Shown here one piece after another: positions 23,253 through 34,860 of a DNA stretch of 64,000 nucleotides. How positions within the stretch are numbered: the stretch's first letter is position 1; every line of letters begins with the position of its first letter. Below the pieces are notes generated by a model that did no database searches, was not told the DNA's origin, and was given only the letters and a program-made list of their open reading frames with translations. Source of the stretch: Eremomyces bilateralis CBS 781.70 (Eukaryota; Ascomycota; Dothideomycetes; Eremomycetales; Eremomycetaceae). The position numbers were made by a program, and so were the translations under genes. Location of the stretch: positions 623,605 through 687,604 of the forward strand of contig NW_022985077.1 of the NCBI RefSeq assembly GCF_010015585.1. Reading direction: 5' to 3'.

Positions 23253-24281
23253 TCATAGCCTGGACAGGCTAAGTTTCGTGCCGCCACCAAGGACCATCTC
23301 ACCCATTACTCCAAAATGGTCACTTGCCCACTCCAACGCGTCCTGCTCCCGCATCTGCTTCACAATCTCCGGGTCCTCCACTTTCACGCCCATTCCAATC
23401 CTCCGGAATGACCTCGGCGTCACATCGCCACAATAGAGGATCTTGTCCATCCGGCTTGAACCAAACCTTTGTTTCATCCACTCAGGCACCTGGATTCCCC
23501 AGGTATATCCATCATCTGAATCCTCTCGGCCACCGAACTCGAGATAGACGTCTTTCAATCCGTTCTCGGAGTGCAGCGTCCTATCGAACGGCTCGATGGC
23601 GTTCAGATCGCCAGCCAGCACCGCCGCAAGGACATTGGGCTTCTGCATCCATTCCGCCGCGTCTTGTAGCTGCCCGGGTCGCACGGGAGGATCTGCCACC
23701 AGGGATTCTAGATGCGTGTTACAGAGGCGCACCGCATGGCCTGCAGGGGAACCATCGTCGCTCGATACGCCGATGTCGACGAAGAGACCGTCTCTTTCGA
23801 ACTTGGTCACCCATGGGACGCGAAACACGGTCTGAATCTGGAGACGGCGGTCAACCAGCGTAGTCGTACCATAATACGGACTTTGCCAATTGCTATTGCT
23901 GGCGTCGGTCATGTAGAACCGCGACTGGATCCATGGAGTAGATTGGAGTTGCTGGATATCGGAGCTGTCCATCTCTTGGAAAAAGATGACAGCTAGACTA
24001 TCGCCGATGGTTGATAACAGTGCTTCGAGATGATCAATCGCGACGTGCATTCGTGGTTCACCAAAGGGGACCAGGACGTCAATATTCCAAGATAGCAAAT
24101 AAAACGACGAGAACCGAGATCCAGCTTCAAGGTGGGGAGTATTAACGACTTCCCTCCAGGCATTGTCTAGGAATCGGTAATACGGCTGAAGTCTAGGCTT
24201 GTACGCTTCTGGATCGCCGCGGGTTGGTGGTGGTTCAGCCATTTTAGCGGCGAGCATAGCTTGCATCTCTTTCGTATCCAT
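23253..24281 (-). CDS. Endonuclease/exonuclease/phosphatase-fold protein, tyrosyl-DNA phosphodiesterase 2-like
   Basis: Single exon, 342 residues from the ATG at 24281. The Mg-dependent EEP catalytic motifs appear in order: LLSWNIDV (motif 1), IFFQEMDS (catalytic Glu), LCNTHLESL, LAGDLNAI (metal-binding Asp and Asn) and EWASDHFGVMGEM (catalytic SDH). A WNID motif and an SDHxG end are the pattern of TDP2, which removes topoisomerase II adducts from DNA 5' ends. Several fungal relatives with the same motifs have no tested role, so another phosphodiester substrate is possible. The family call is firm, the substrate is inferred. There is no signal peptide, and the protein is probably nuclear or cytosolic. 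Confidence 0.82.
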   Translation of the reverse strand: MDTKEMQAMLAAKMAEPPPTRGDPEAYKPRLQPYYRFLDNAWREVVNTPHLEAGSRFSSFYLLSWNIDVLVPFGEPRMHVAIDHLEALLSTIGDSLAVIFFQEMDSSDIQQLQSTPWIQSRFYMTDASNSNWQSPYYGTTTLVDRRLQIQTVFRVPWVTKFERDGLFVDIGVSSDDGSPAGHAVRLCNTHLESLVADPPVRPGQLQDAAEWMQKPNVLAAVLAGDLNAIEPFDRTLHSENGLKDVYLEFGGREDSDDGYTWGIQVPEWMKQRFGSSRMDKILYCGDVTPRSFRRIGMGVKVEDPEIVKQMREQDALEWASDHFGVMGEMVLGGGTKLSLSRL

Positions 24282-24830
24282 TTTCGAAGTTAATGATTTT
24301 GACACGGGTAGAATTCTATGAATCGATTGCAGAAGACAAGTGAAATGTAGAGGAACGGTGGTGGAACCGGCAATGGGTTGATATCTAAGATGGATGCTGG
24401 CGACAGCTGCCCTATTTATAGATAACTACTGCTTTCGGTTACTTTCAAGATGCTATGCTTCCACCTCGGAAACGACGGACATGGGGTGTAATATGCCTCA
24501 CTTAATGCTTAGATTTTTGCGCGTTGGCAAATGAGATTTGTACATAGCAGCTCGATTTTGGAATATTAATTGCCAGATGTAACTTCCCTGTGCGATGGAA
24601 ACCACACCGTGCTTGAACAACTTGGACTGATCATTATCTCATGCTCGATATCATCTCTTCATCATGCCAGTGACATTAGTTGTGTACATAGCGCAGGAGA
24701 GCTCAGTCTGCCGCGCTTCTCCAACAGTCACCATCGTAACTAATCGAAGTCAAAATAATGGTCGTGATTACAGCTATAATCCTCATCTTCAAATGTCACC
24801 GAGCGACCAGTCAGAATCTGACTCTACAAC
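24282..24830. other. Intergenic region, promoter of the TDP2-like gene
   Basis: About 550 bp, AT-rich, with no supported gene. It holds the promoter of the minus-strand nuclease gene and the 3' flank of a pseudogene. Confidence 0.4.
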
Positions 24831-25439
24831 TTATTCTGTCCCCTGGACCATCCATCCAAGGTTCTCTATTGTGCTTCTGATATAAGCACTTGGATGCCCC
24901 TCGTACATGACGATAACAATCTCTCGGAGGGACAAAATGGCTCGAAGGTGAGAATCGACAAGCGCTAACGCCTCAACAACAAAACTCGGATTGTCAAGTT
25001 CAGCGAGCCAGCGTGTCGTTGAATATGAGCGGGAAATAGTGGTTGCTAGTGTGCGCAGGTTGGTACTGTCGCTTTGGATCCTCGCGAGGAAGCGAATGCT
25101 CCTCTCATCGAGTGCGACATTATGTTGATCAAGATCGTATAGATCAGGGAAATCGGTAGTGATATGCCGGATCTAGCTTGTATTGGTGCGGCCAATTTGA
25201 TCAAAGAAAGCCACAAGCTGAAACCCGTTCGCGGTGAAGCAATTGTGGGCGTAGAGCAATGAGACGGCTTCGCGATAGATCGTCTTCTTCGCACGAAGGA
25301 GCTCCGGGGTCAGCGGTCGGTATGGTCGTCAGCATCGGTGGGCACAGGTCCAGGGATCGATAACGTCTCGGTCGATCAAAACTAGCATATATATTTTGTT
25401 GCGTAGTTCACCGGGGAGACAGAAGAAGTTGAAAGGCAT
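24831..25439 (-). pseudogene. Pseudogene of the fungal F-box-like LPxELRNKIY (2EXR/DUF) family
   Basis: One frame of 203 codons from the ATG at 25439 to TAA at 24831-24833 carries family features but two internal stops. It begins NFFCLPGELRNKIYMLVLID, the usual opening of these fungal proteins, then PLTPELLRAKKTIYREAVSL with LYAHNCF, and FFDQIGRTNTS. The stops are TGA at 25329-25331 and TAG at 25173-25175. After the second stop the same frame goes on with IRHITTDFPDLYDLDQ and FVVEALALVDSHLRAILSLREI. Both stops can come from single C:G to T:A transitions (for example TGG or CAG to TAG). These proteins are numerous in ascomycetes and poorly known, with a proposed F-box-like protein-binding role. 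It is about 200 residues, as usual for small members. Confidence 0.7.
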
Positions 25440-26877
25440 ATCAGTGGTCGTGAGGTTGATGCTTCATGAGATTCAGTCAACGCTGCTTCACAAGGCTGGA
25501 TTGTCGAAATGTCGATATTGAGGATCGAGATGCGTTAACACAATGTTAGTTAGGTACGGAACCAGCAAAAGCTTTGTAGAGGTGCTGGAGGCACCAGCGG
25601 CCTAGCCACCTCACATCTTTCTTGGGAAGGTACTGGATGCTCTCGTCGCTATCCAGTTGATTCCTGATACCCACTGCACCTTCGTGCGAGGACTCTGCTG
25701 CACTCTGTGGCGGGTCGTGGCACACACTTTACCTCGACTGCTGCTTCTTCCCAAGCTGAAGGGAATACAATGGGCTTCCCCATCTCGATAGCCTGAGGTT
25801 TGGATTCTCAGACATAGACATCTTCCCGACTAGCTTGTCTTACACCGAAGGGGTTCAGACTCAACCCAAGTGAAACCATCAGGATTAGCTTCGCATCTAA
25901 GAAGAGGCTGCTGGTTCCGTCGCTTTTTACGGTTAAAGGGGCAAGGCAGCGTGGCCGTCTTCTCCAGCACCCTTTTCCATGTCGGCCTTTTCTTATCTTG
26001 ACTTTCACCTACTATGTGCCGTTTTGAGGGCTCATAGTGTAAACCCTGTTAGGTAGAGTTAAGTACTTCATCTCAGGAGAACTGGCTAGTGACATTGGGA
26101 TCACAAATACGCCACCTCAGAACCGTCGGTTCCGTCGTACCGCGGCTGGGAGTGGTATGTGCAAAGTCGTACTTGGCAACTTGAAGTTCTGTTGAATTCG
26201 CGTTGGAGAACCTGGGTACAGAACAACCTCACCACGGTGTTCTCTCGATCTTATGGATGTCTGGGCAACTGTATTGTGCGGACAGGACACTTATATGGGA
26301 TGATCAATCTCGAAGTTCACCCATCTCATGAGATGTACCATAGCGGTGTTCTTCGTGAGGATGGACTCCATGCCAAAATCTGCGGCGGGAAGGCCTATCC
26401 GTACATATGTTAATCCAACTTGATCTGTTTAGGGTTGGTAACGTGTCTCTACTCCTCATTTTGAAAAGGCACAATAGTCGTGTGGCTAGGCTGTCAAGAG
26501 AGTGCTGGGTACTTGCAGTATTCGAGAGGAGAGTCTGGAAGAAAGGGTTCTTCAATATTTGACAGTTCGAGAACCTGGCTGGATAAAGTGAATGTCAATT
26601 TGGATAGGTTTGATGAAGTAGGAATGATGCCACCTATTTGCGATCTCGACTCGTATTTTAAAGTTGGCAGAGATACCTGTGGATGAACAGCAACGGAATC
26701 GAGCGGGGTGTTTTTAAGATAGATCACCGAATATCCATACCAGCCCCCTCTAAGAAAGGTTGGAAACCCAACGCGAAACCCAGAAACCTTGCCTCCACTG
26801 TTCAGGCCACTAAACAATACAAGACAGCTTGAATTGTAAGACCAACCGAGTTGTAATTACATGATCCCTCTTCAACA
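25440..26877. other. Intergenic region with possible unrecognised relics
   Basis: No confident gene in 1.4 kb. On the minus strand near 25560-25740 an ATG-less frame reads NQLDSDESIQYLPKKDV and continues WLGRWCLQHLYKAF before a stop. It looks protein-like but I cannot place it. Frames at 25808-26008, 26159-26413 and 26494-26817 show no family features. Confidence 0.35.
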
Positions 26878-28599
26878 ATGACGACGTTGAGCGGACTCTC
26901 TCGAATTCCCCGTGGACAAGGTTCGTCTCGCCATGCTCTCTGTTCGTCACGGAGTAGGAGAAATGGCCCCCGTCTAACATTGGCCACAGAGAAGCTTTCA
27001 CAGGTGACATCTATAGTCGAGCAGTTGCAGAAGGATATTACGGAGAAGGCCTTCTCTATTTCTGGTATGTGACACTGCGACAAACGACTTCAAAGAGGAT
27101 TGAGGTTGACATAACCTTAGAACAAACCAAGCTGCTAGAAGAGCTCAAGATCCTTGGAAGAGATCCTCAGAATGCGGATCCTATCTTCACGAAAGATGTA
27201 AGAGAGCCGATTATTCGGAGTCTCGCTGGGTGTTAACAGCGTCTTGAAGGGTATAACCCTGTTGGCAGCATATGGCTTCGAACGGAAGAACCAAGAGGCA
27301 TTACGTTGTCTGGCAAATGCCATGTTCCTCAAACCCCAAGCCCGAAAGCTATTCCTAGACAAAGGCCTTGCCCCAACAGCGATAGGTCTCTTGAAGGTAT
27401 GCTTCCTAGATGTGAGCCAAGGCTTCCCGATCCGTGGACTGACGTTTGTAGAGTCGTGACTTTGATGATCAGTTCCTCATTTCGAGGATCCTGTTCCTAT
27501 TGACCTATGAATCGAAGACAGATTTCACGAGTTTGGACAAGGATGGGATACTCTCAGATGCCATTCCCACCGTACGTATGCACATATATTTCCAAACCCG
27601 GAATTCTACTAATGCGCTGAGTTGATAGGATCTGCGGCAGCATGCGCAAAGATACGCCGAGGTTGGCAGACAACCGTCCGATACGGCAATCGAAGAGATG
27701 GCGCTCTGCGAACTCCTAAAACTAACATTTAATCTCACCCACTTCCACCCCAGTTTCGTCCCGTCGTTATCGTCATCAATTCCTGACCTTTTCGACATCC
27801 TCAGATCCTTGCAGGGCTTGGATCCTCCGATGAAGCCTCCTGCAAATCTCGCTGTCAATGCCTTGTTGAATCTTGTAGGTGAGGGCAATGAAGATCAGAA
27901 CAGCATTATCTTCCCAGAGGACTCTCCCTCGTTGAATTCTTCGACTCTGTTAGACCTGTTACAGCAGGTCACGGGTCCGCAGGATGCGAGCGGACTTGAA
28001 GATGTACTTCCATCACTTCTCACACTCCTTCGAAAGATCTACAAAATAGCCCCCGAATCTGTGAAACAGGATTTTCACACCTGGCTGCTCCCATCCGACT
28101 CCGAGAGAGATCAACCACTGGGAAGATCTGGCAGCCTGCCAGCCCGCCTGCTCCAACTATCCGCATCATCTCTTTCAGAGCAGACGCGGTTATCCATCTC
28201 CGCCATGCTCTTTGAGCTATCTGGAGAAGACGCTAGCCGGTTCATCAAGAACATTGGCTACGGCTATGCTGCTGGGTTCTTGCTGGCGCAGAAAATAGAC
28301 GTCCCCGCGGAATTACTGGAGGCATCGGAGACCGAGGACGGCGATTCTGTGCCGATTAATCCAATCACGGGGCAACGGTTGGATGCGGAACCGGCGGTGG
28401 CGGGCCCGCCGATGACAGACGAAGAGAAGGAAAGAGAAGCCGAGCGACTCTTTGTGCTCTTCGAAAGGTATGGATTGGTGTCACTCGGGTATGCGTATAG
28501 ACTAACAAATGTTCTAGGCTGAGGCAGACGGGTGTGGTCGATGTGAGGAATCCGGTAGCGCAAGCGCTGGAGGAGGGCCGGTTTGAGGAATTAGAGTGA
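26878..28599 (+). CDS. ric8: Synembryn Ric8, guanine nucleotide exchange factor/chaperone for G-alpha
   Basis: Six exons: 26878-27064, 27121-27197, 27250-27396, 27452-27571, 27629-28467, 28518-28599, coding 483 residues, the usual size of fungal Ric8. Armadillo-like helical stretches match the family: LLEELKILGRDPQNADPIFT, EALRCLANAMFLKPQARKLF, FLISRILFLLTYES, then ALCELLKLTFNLTHFHP and PANLAVNALLNLVG. The C-terminal part has INPITGQRLDAEP and MTDEEKEREAERLFVLFERL, both characteristic of the Ric8 tail. Ric8 acts as a folding factor and exchange factor for heterotrimeric G-alpha subunits in growth and conidiation signalling. The N-terminal 45 residues (Arg/Ser-rich) are not typical, so translation may start later or an extra 5' intron may exist. 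Intron 2 is placed at 27198-27249 with acceptor TTGAAG, since earlier AGs break the frame. Confidence 0.85.
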
Positions 28600-29280
28600 T
28601 GGTTTACCACAAAAACGGTAATATCAAAGGAAATGCTGGGGCTAGTGCAAAACGCCAATATCCAGGAGTTCGGCAGATGAGACGGGTCTATCTCAAGGAG
28701 CATAGGGCTGAGGAGTTGAGTGGCGCCTTCGGGAAATGAGTTTGAATATCCTAGGCAATGAGATGATACACGATGCATGTTATTCATTATGCTATGTCTA
28801 TTTGATGCGGATCAATCATCCCCCATAGCAATAATGTGTACGTTGAGGTTCTACCATAGTAAGAAGCTAATAGAATCTGGTAGTTAACCTGGGATGATAT
28901 TGCCAAGAAATTGGTGATAGGGACAGTAAACATCTCGGTATCGGACATCAAGGTTCATCTAGCACCATTGCAACAAAACGATACAAACTCCTATGTACAT
29001 ATTATTCCTTGCTGTTACTTAATTCCCAAAGTCACTAAAGCGCATATATCCGTCTCCTTTCTCTATGGACAGATGAGCCTCCGCGAGGGTGGAGAAACGT
29101 CCTGCAACAGGTTGCAGCGACGGAAACGTGATGTGAGCATGTATGAACACCTTAACACACATATCCTGATTGCTAACAATTGTTCCTATCGCCTTAGAGC
29201 CTTGAGTTGTGCCCGATACGATTTCACATTTCGCTCGAACTCCCTCGTTTACCGTCGGATATAAAAGGTACACCTCCGTC
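28600..29280. promoter_or_regulatory. Intergenic region, HUL4 promoter
   Basis: About 680 bp without a supported gene. TATAAAAG at 29260-29267 lies only 14 nt before the first HUL4 ATG. It either acts by chance spacing or points to translation from the next in-frame ATG at 29326. Confidence 0.4.
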
Positions 29281-32200
29281 ATGCCCGCCTTCAACCAGTT
29301 AGACCCTACGAAACACACCAGAGCTATGGACAATCTAACTTTCGGGCAGTGTGTCAGGGAGGTGGTGGCTAGGAGGGAGGAAATTAGGGAAACCTGTGAA
29401 CGGCATAGGGGTCGCGTCCAGAGACTCGGCCAGTTGATGCTCGATACCCACGAGGAAATCCGTATAGCAGAAACCCGAAATCTTATTTTCACGAAGAACC
29501 ACAGGCAGCCGGATATGGCTCCCACTCAGCCTTCTATGTCGGAGGATGAGGACCCGGAAATTGAAGCGGAATATGAACGGTGTTCGCGACAATCTGCGAT
29601 CATCAACACCCAAGGGTTCCCCGACAAACTTGTGAAGCTGCTACAGGATTCGGAGAAGGCAGAACGATATCAAAAGGCTCTGTGGAAGCCTAATGAGGAG
29701 CGAAGTCAAGTTCTACAATACCTGGTCCGAAGGTAAACCGGTTTGCGTTGCTTGTCTCCAACTCCCGCTGACGGTCGTGTAGATACATTTGGCAGATTCG
29801 ATACGGCTGTCGCAACAAGCAATGCAAGAACCCACACTGCTTCTCCTCAAACCGACCTACTCCCACCGAACCCCCCATCCGGCGACCTACTTTCTACACT
29901 GCACGCATGATGGCGTATACCCTTGCTACTCGAGATAGACCGCTGGACGATCTATGCGGGGACCCTCCCTCAATCCAGGTCAAGGACTTGACGAAGGACT
30001 TCAACATCGACCCCGCCGATATGGACGCTTTCTTACACGAATGGTTTCGACTGCCCTGGTCAGCTCCATCTGCAGCAGAATCAGAACAGCGGCCCTTCGA
30101 GGTGCAGATGAACAAGTTCCACCCGGTAATTGATGGCCAGGATCTCAAGACGGCGACCCAAAATCATCCCGAGATGCTTTATTTCGGATCGTCCAAACCG
30201 CGGCAGACAAGAATGATGTTCAAAGCGTACATCGAACGCATTTGCCAAGATCGGAGGGATCGAAAGTCTCTTGTACAGAATCTTCTGGGATCTTGTACTA
30301 GCCGAGCGTTCGAAGTATTGGACCCTTCTTTCACCCATCTGGACGGATTCAGCACGCCGTGTTTTATTCCCCCCCACTCTGATCAACAGGCTGAACCAGC
30401 ACCGCGAATCGAATCACCAGCGTCGGTAGAAACGGGAAAGACGGAGCCAGACCCACAACCGCAGAAACTCGAGCGTCGGACGAGCCTCCCTCTTGAAGGC
30501 CATGTAGCACCTAAATTGCGACCACCTCCAGGCCTGGAGAAGTTACCTAAGAAGCAGGACAAGGAGTCTTCTCGTCGAGGTAAAGAGAGACGGAAATCGA
30601 GTCATGGGAGTCAAGTTGTTCCAACGACGATTCCAACGGATGATGCGCCGATTGAAGGTCTTACAGAAACGAGCAAAGCGATCTCTCCCACCCATGCTTT
30701 GTCCGATTCGCCCTTGAAGCATAAAAGCATCCGAACGGAGGAACACCCTCGAAATAAATCGCAATGGAACGGGCCACCAGAAGGCGCCGAAGCTTTGGCA
30801 GAGGCATCATCAAGCAGATCCAAAAATCCTGCTCACCCACACCCTCTTGGCTCGGACCCCAAATCATCGAAGAGTATTTTAAGGAATGCTCCCGGATTGA
30901 TTGTCTTTACTGGACCGTCCCTGGTCGCCGTCCGAGACGAGCTACTTAAGGCGGACTACAACGACTTTCTCATGCTTCCCGCTCAGAGTCTCGAGGAGGG
31001 TCTGGAGCCGTACTGGTTTCGGTTCCCGAACCCAACCAGGAAACCAGAAATGGCTCTTAACACCGTCAACCATGCACTACAGGCGTCTCTGAGTTCTTGG
31101 CCCACCTTGCTCAAATGCTTCCGCGAAAGTCCCGGTGTAGACTCGGTCTATAAGACGCCAAATAAATGTTCCCTGAGTTACTTCAGAGCCGTCGAGAAAG
31201 CCAACTGCTTCTCCATGTGGCCCTCACTCAATGGATCTCTCATCTTGGACTCCCTCTGGCATCCTCTTCGGGCGTTATATAACCCTCCTTCCGAGTTGTC
31301 AGCGCAAGGCCAACGTAGCCCAAAATTGCGAGCTCAGAGTAGAAGCTCTTCGTTTTCGGCTCAGCCATCACCACAAACGGCGACAAGACCACCACGTTCA
31401 AACGTTCCGTCTGGGCGGTATCTTACAGACGAGGAGGCCGCACATATCATCATGGTCTGCCTACAGGCAATGTTTGGGCGCGGTGGCATCATGCAGACGT
31501 GGCTCGGAAACAAATATTTCTACGAGGGACGGGCTCTGGGAAGAACTTATGCTGTCGACTCCGTGCAGGGTAAATCGCCCGATATAGGCTATATTGATGA
31601 AATCGACCATGAGCCCACGAGAAGGTTGTTCCGTGCGGTTGTTCGGGCACTTGGCGTTAGGCGTTGCTTTGACGAGATTGCAAAGACGACGGGCAAGTCC
31701 GAGGCAACCCCTGCCCGATCACCAAATCCCCTTGAGATTGAAGAGGAAGTGCACAGCCATTGCAAAGTTTTGAAGCTCATACTTGAGTACTTCGTCGTCG
31801 GAAAAAAAGACCTCCGCAAGATTCCTTGCCAGGACGGGGTGCTTTTGGTGGCGAAGGCCAGCCCATCGGCCAGAAGACATATTGCTTACGTCTATACATT
31901 CATCGACATGCTGCAGTCGATCATCTTGTATGAATGGGACGGAAAAGCCGAACTTCATCGATGGTCGCCGGTTGGCGCGGCTATTGACATTCTCGCGGAC
32001 ATTTACAAAGACCGCGATCTCTGGGGCATCCCAGCGGAACGGTTTGCGATGCAGTATATCCCCAATCGCCTTGATCCCATCTCAACACCTCTCTCCTACA
32101 TTTCCTGGAACCGCACACCCAATACCTCGCATCTCCTTTCGTTTCCGTTCCTCTTCCCTAAACCTATCATCACGGCTTACTTCCGCACTGTCACCTTTTC

Positions 32201-33532
32201 CAGTCTCTCTAATGCCTATAACGCCGCCACATACACAAAAAACCTCTTCGAGAAATGGGGCCACGAAGTATCCCACGAATCCGACTTTCCTGATGCGCAC
32301 GAAAATCGTCAAGACTATCTCGAAAGCCGCATGAGTCGAGCGATGACTCGGATGCTCTACCTCGACTGCAAGCGAGGAACCGTCCTCCAGGACGCATTCA
32401 CCCAGCTCTGGGGCCGCGAATTGCGGGAGCTGAAACGACCGTTAAAAGTGCAGCTCGGTTTCGGTGAAGGCGAAGAGGGCCTCGATCATGGTGGCGTCAG
32501 TCAGGAGTTCTTTGGTGTCGTCTTCGGCCCCGCATTCGTTGAGGATGCCGGTCTCTTCGTGACCGATAAACGATCACAGATGACCTACTTCCGGCCACTG
32601 TCGCCTGCTTCTCTGGACCATTTCGAATTGGTCGGGCTCCTCGTCGGTCTCGCTCTGTACAATGGCTGCACGATTCCCATCAATTTCCCGCAGGCGGTAT
32701 ATAGAAAACTCCTCGGACAGCCGGTTGACCGCATTGAACATATCAAAGATGGATGGCAAGAGTTGGCTCAGGGTTTCGAGCAGCTTCTCTTGTGGGGCAG
32801 CCGCCCCGGTCAGGAGGAGGATGTCAGCGAAGTGTTCATGCGGGAGTATATATACACCTTTGACTGCATTTCGGGTCCGGTCGACGTCGACATGAATGCA
32901 ATTGACAGAGACAAAGTTTGGCCTGATCTACTGAAAGAAGCGACTGAGAGTGTAGCGATCATGGTCGATAACTCCAACCGCAAGCGGTACGTACAGGATT
33001 ACATTTACTGGATGATCCACAAGAGCGTGGAACCGGCGTACGAGGCTTTTGAGGACGGATTCTACACCGTCATCGACAGACGCGCGGTTTCGGTAAGTCG
33101 ACCTTCTACCCCCCGCAGTCTTGTTGAATGCAGCTGACCTCCTTGCAGATGCTCTCTCCAGAACACCTGGCCGTCCTGATGGCAGGCCACTCCAACCTGT
33201 CGGCAATCGGCCTCTACCGCGCCGCCACCTACGAAGAGGGCTACTCCCGCTACCACCAAACGATCCTCGACTTCTGGCAGATCGTGATGGCCTTTGACGA
33301 GAAGAAGCTGCGACGGCTGCTGGAGTTCGTCACCGCGTGCGACCGCGTGCCGGTGAACGGCATCGAAGACGTGGCATTTTGCATTGTCCGGAACGGAAGC
33401 GACTCGGACCGCATCCCGCAGAGCATGACGTGCTATGGGAAGTTGTTGCTGCCGCAGTATGACTCGAAGGCGAAGTTGAACGAGAAGTTGAACGTGGCGT
33501 TGGAGAATAGTCTTGGGTTTGGTGCGGCGTAA
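29281..33532 (+). CDS. HUL4: HECT-type E3 ubiquitin ligase with AZUL-like zinc finger (HUL4/UBE3A-like)
   Basis: Three exons: 29281-29732, 29783-33092, 33149-33532, coding 1381 residues. Around residues 150-210 YGCRNKQCKNPHCFSS and DDLCGDPPS match the AZUL zinc finger of UBE3A (GCxNxxCxNxxC then LCDPxPS). A long disordered Ser/Pro/Lys region follows. The C-terminal HECT domain starts near VQLGFGEGEEGLDHGGVSQE, has FELVGLLVGLALYNG, and ends with RIPQSMTCYGKLLLPQY, in which the Cys is the thioester-forming residue. The ligase takes ubiquitin from an E2 onto this Cys and then onto substrate. Yeast Hul4 works in nuclear and cytosolic protein quality control. An in-frame ATG at 29326 is an alternative start, since a TATA-like site sits close to the first one. 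Confidence 0.88.
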
Positions 33533-34860
33533 TGGAAACAATTCCTGTGGGCAGTTATGGTAAGGATGATTATGATGTGTTTCATTGTTACTTGTTACGA
33601 TCACGGTAGAGTACAGTAGACGATCTGGTATGCAGCGAATTGTGTCAACCTCATCTCAGTGGTTTTGTTAGGTATTGGGATATGCCTACAGAGGCTGGAC
33701 TGGAGTTTTCAAAAATGATATATCCACAATTAGACTCAAGGGTCAACAGTTAGATGTACAAGTGATCATTTTTAAACTACCTATCTTATATCCCTGATTT
33801 GCTCTCATGCCCGTTTCTTTTGGATTTTCTCTTTTGTTTTGACGTGCAATGCGCACACTTCTACCGTTACTGATTTTTGGGAGATTTTCTGTTTCATTTT
33901 GATGGACTCATGCCAACCACCGGGGTACTGATTTTTTGGGATTTTCTCTTTTCTAGTATGATGTGGATTCGACCCTGGGGTTCCCATTCCGACTGCTCTA
34001 CTCGTTTGGTTGTAGGCCAAACAGAATCAGGAAAGAGAACATCGAAGTTGGAGTCAAGCTGCCGTCCATTGCAGCTGCCCAAGTATGAAGGTGTGCTAGG
34101 ATCAGGGTATTGAACAGGCCCAAGAGTGACACTTGCCGTCCGCGGCATGGATATTACATACCCGAAGACTCCAGCAACACAGAAAAGTGGGAAGTAGAGA
34201 GGAAACACTTGAGTAGAGAAGCGGATGAAGCGGTCGGGCATGAGGCATATTTTTGGGGGGGTTTTCTCATATGCTGTTATCGCCATCATATGAGGAACAG
34301 GTGGATTATCCTGTACTGGAAAGGTTGTTTTGGAGGATTTTGGACGTGTCGGAAAAGTATGGGGAATCTGCTCACGCTTTGGATGAAGGCTTGCATAACA
34401 GCTTCCCACGCCACTGCAGTAGGATTGTGAGCAAGCTTTGTGCCAAGCAACCAATCTCTGAATGGAGCTGGTAAATTTGGTTGGATTTTGGGATATCCTC
34501 TTTTGGTTTTGATGCGCCGAAAACAATGAGCCTTTCGGCCAGTGTTTTGGAGGCAGTTTTCTATGTTTGTGAAGGAATTCGAGTATTGGCAGGCTATACC
34601 CTCGGGAAGGCCGAAAACAACGGGATTGATGTTGAATTCTCTGCCTGCACGTTGGGCTCCCGATTTGTTTTGATGCTGGTTCGTTGTCCTTGGGTCTCGT
34701 TAGGTAATGTGGTCTGGAATATCTTGGAGTGAGACTGAATGCCTTGGCTGGGGGTTACCTGCATTCTAGCAACCCGCGTTTCTTCTTCGTCTGAATATGA
34801 CCCATCGTCGAGCCCGCCGAGACTCCCAATCAGTCATCGTGTGAGCTCACTTCTACCCGG
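33533..34860. other. Intergenic region with degenerate repeats, no supported gene
   Basis: 1.3 kb between two convergent genes. A minus-strand frame at 33894-34526 (210 codons) is open but shows no known domain, and part of it is made by the repeat described separately, so I do not call it a gene. Confidence 0.4.
33811..33965. repeat. Degenerate tandem repeat, unit about 55-60 bp
   Basis: Three neighbouring copies share a core like TTTGGGATTTTCTCTTTTG followed by TTTGATG, at about 33818-33852, 33868-33905 and 33925-33965. A diverged copy lies at about 34478-34513 and weaker ones near 34243-34275 and 34545-34575. On the minus strand they read as A-rich blocks (CATCAAAA, AGAGAAAATCC, CAAAAAATCAGTA). 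I do not recognise the family. Confidence 0.5.

Noticed and set aside
26159-26413. 84-codon plus-strand frame in the pseudogene-bearing gap
   Set aside because: No homology or motif is visible, and other frames here are equally open.
33894-34526. 210-codon minus-strand frame with one hydrophobic stretch
   Set aside because: Part of it is produced by the degenerate A-rich repeat, and there is no start context, intron or known domain to support it.
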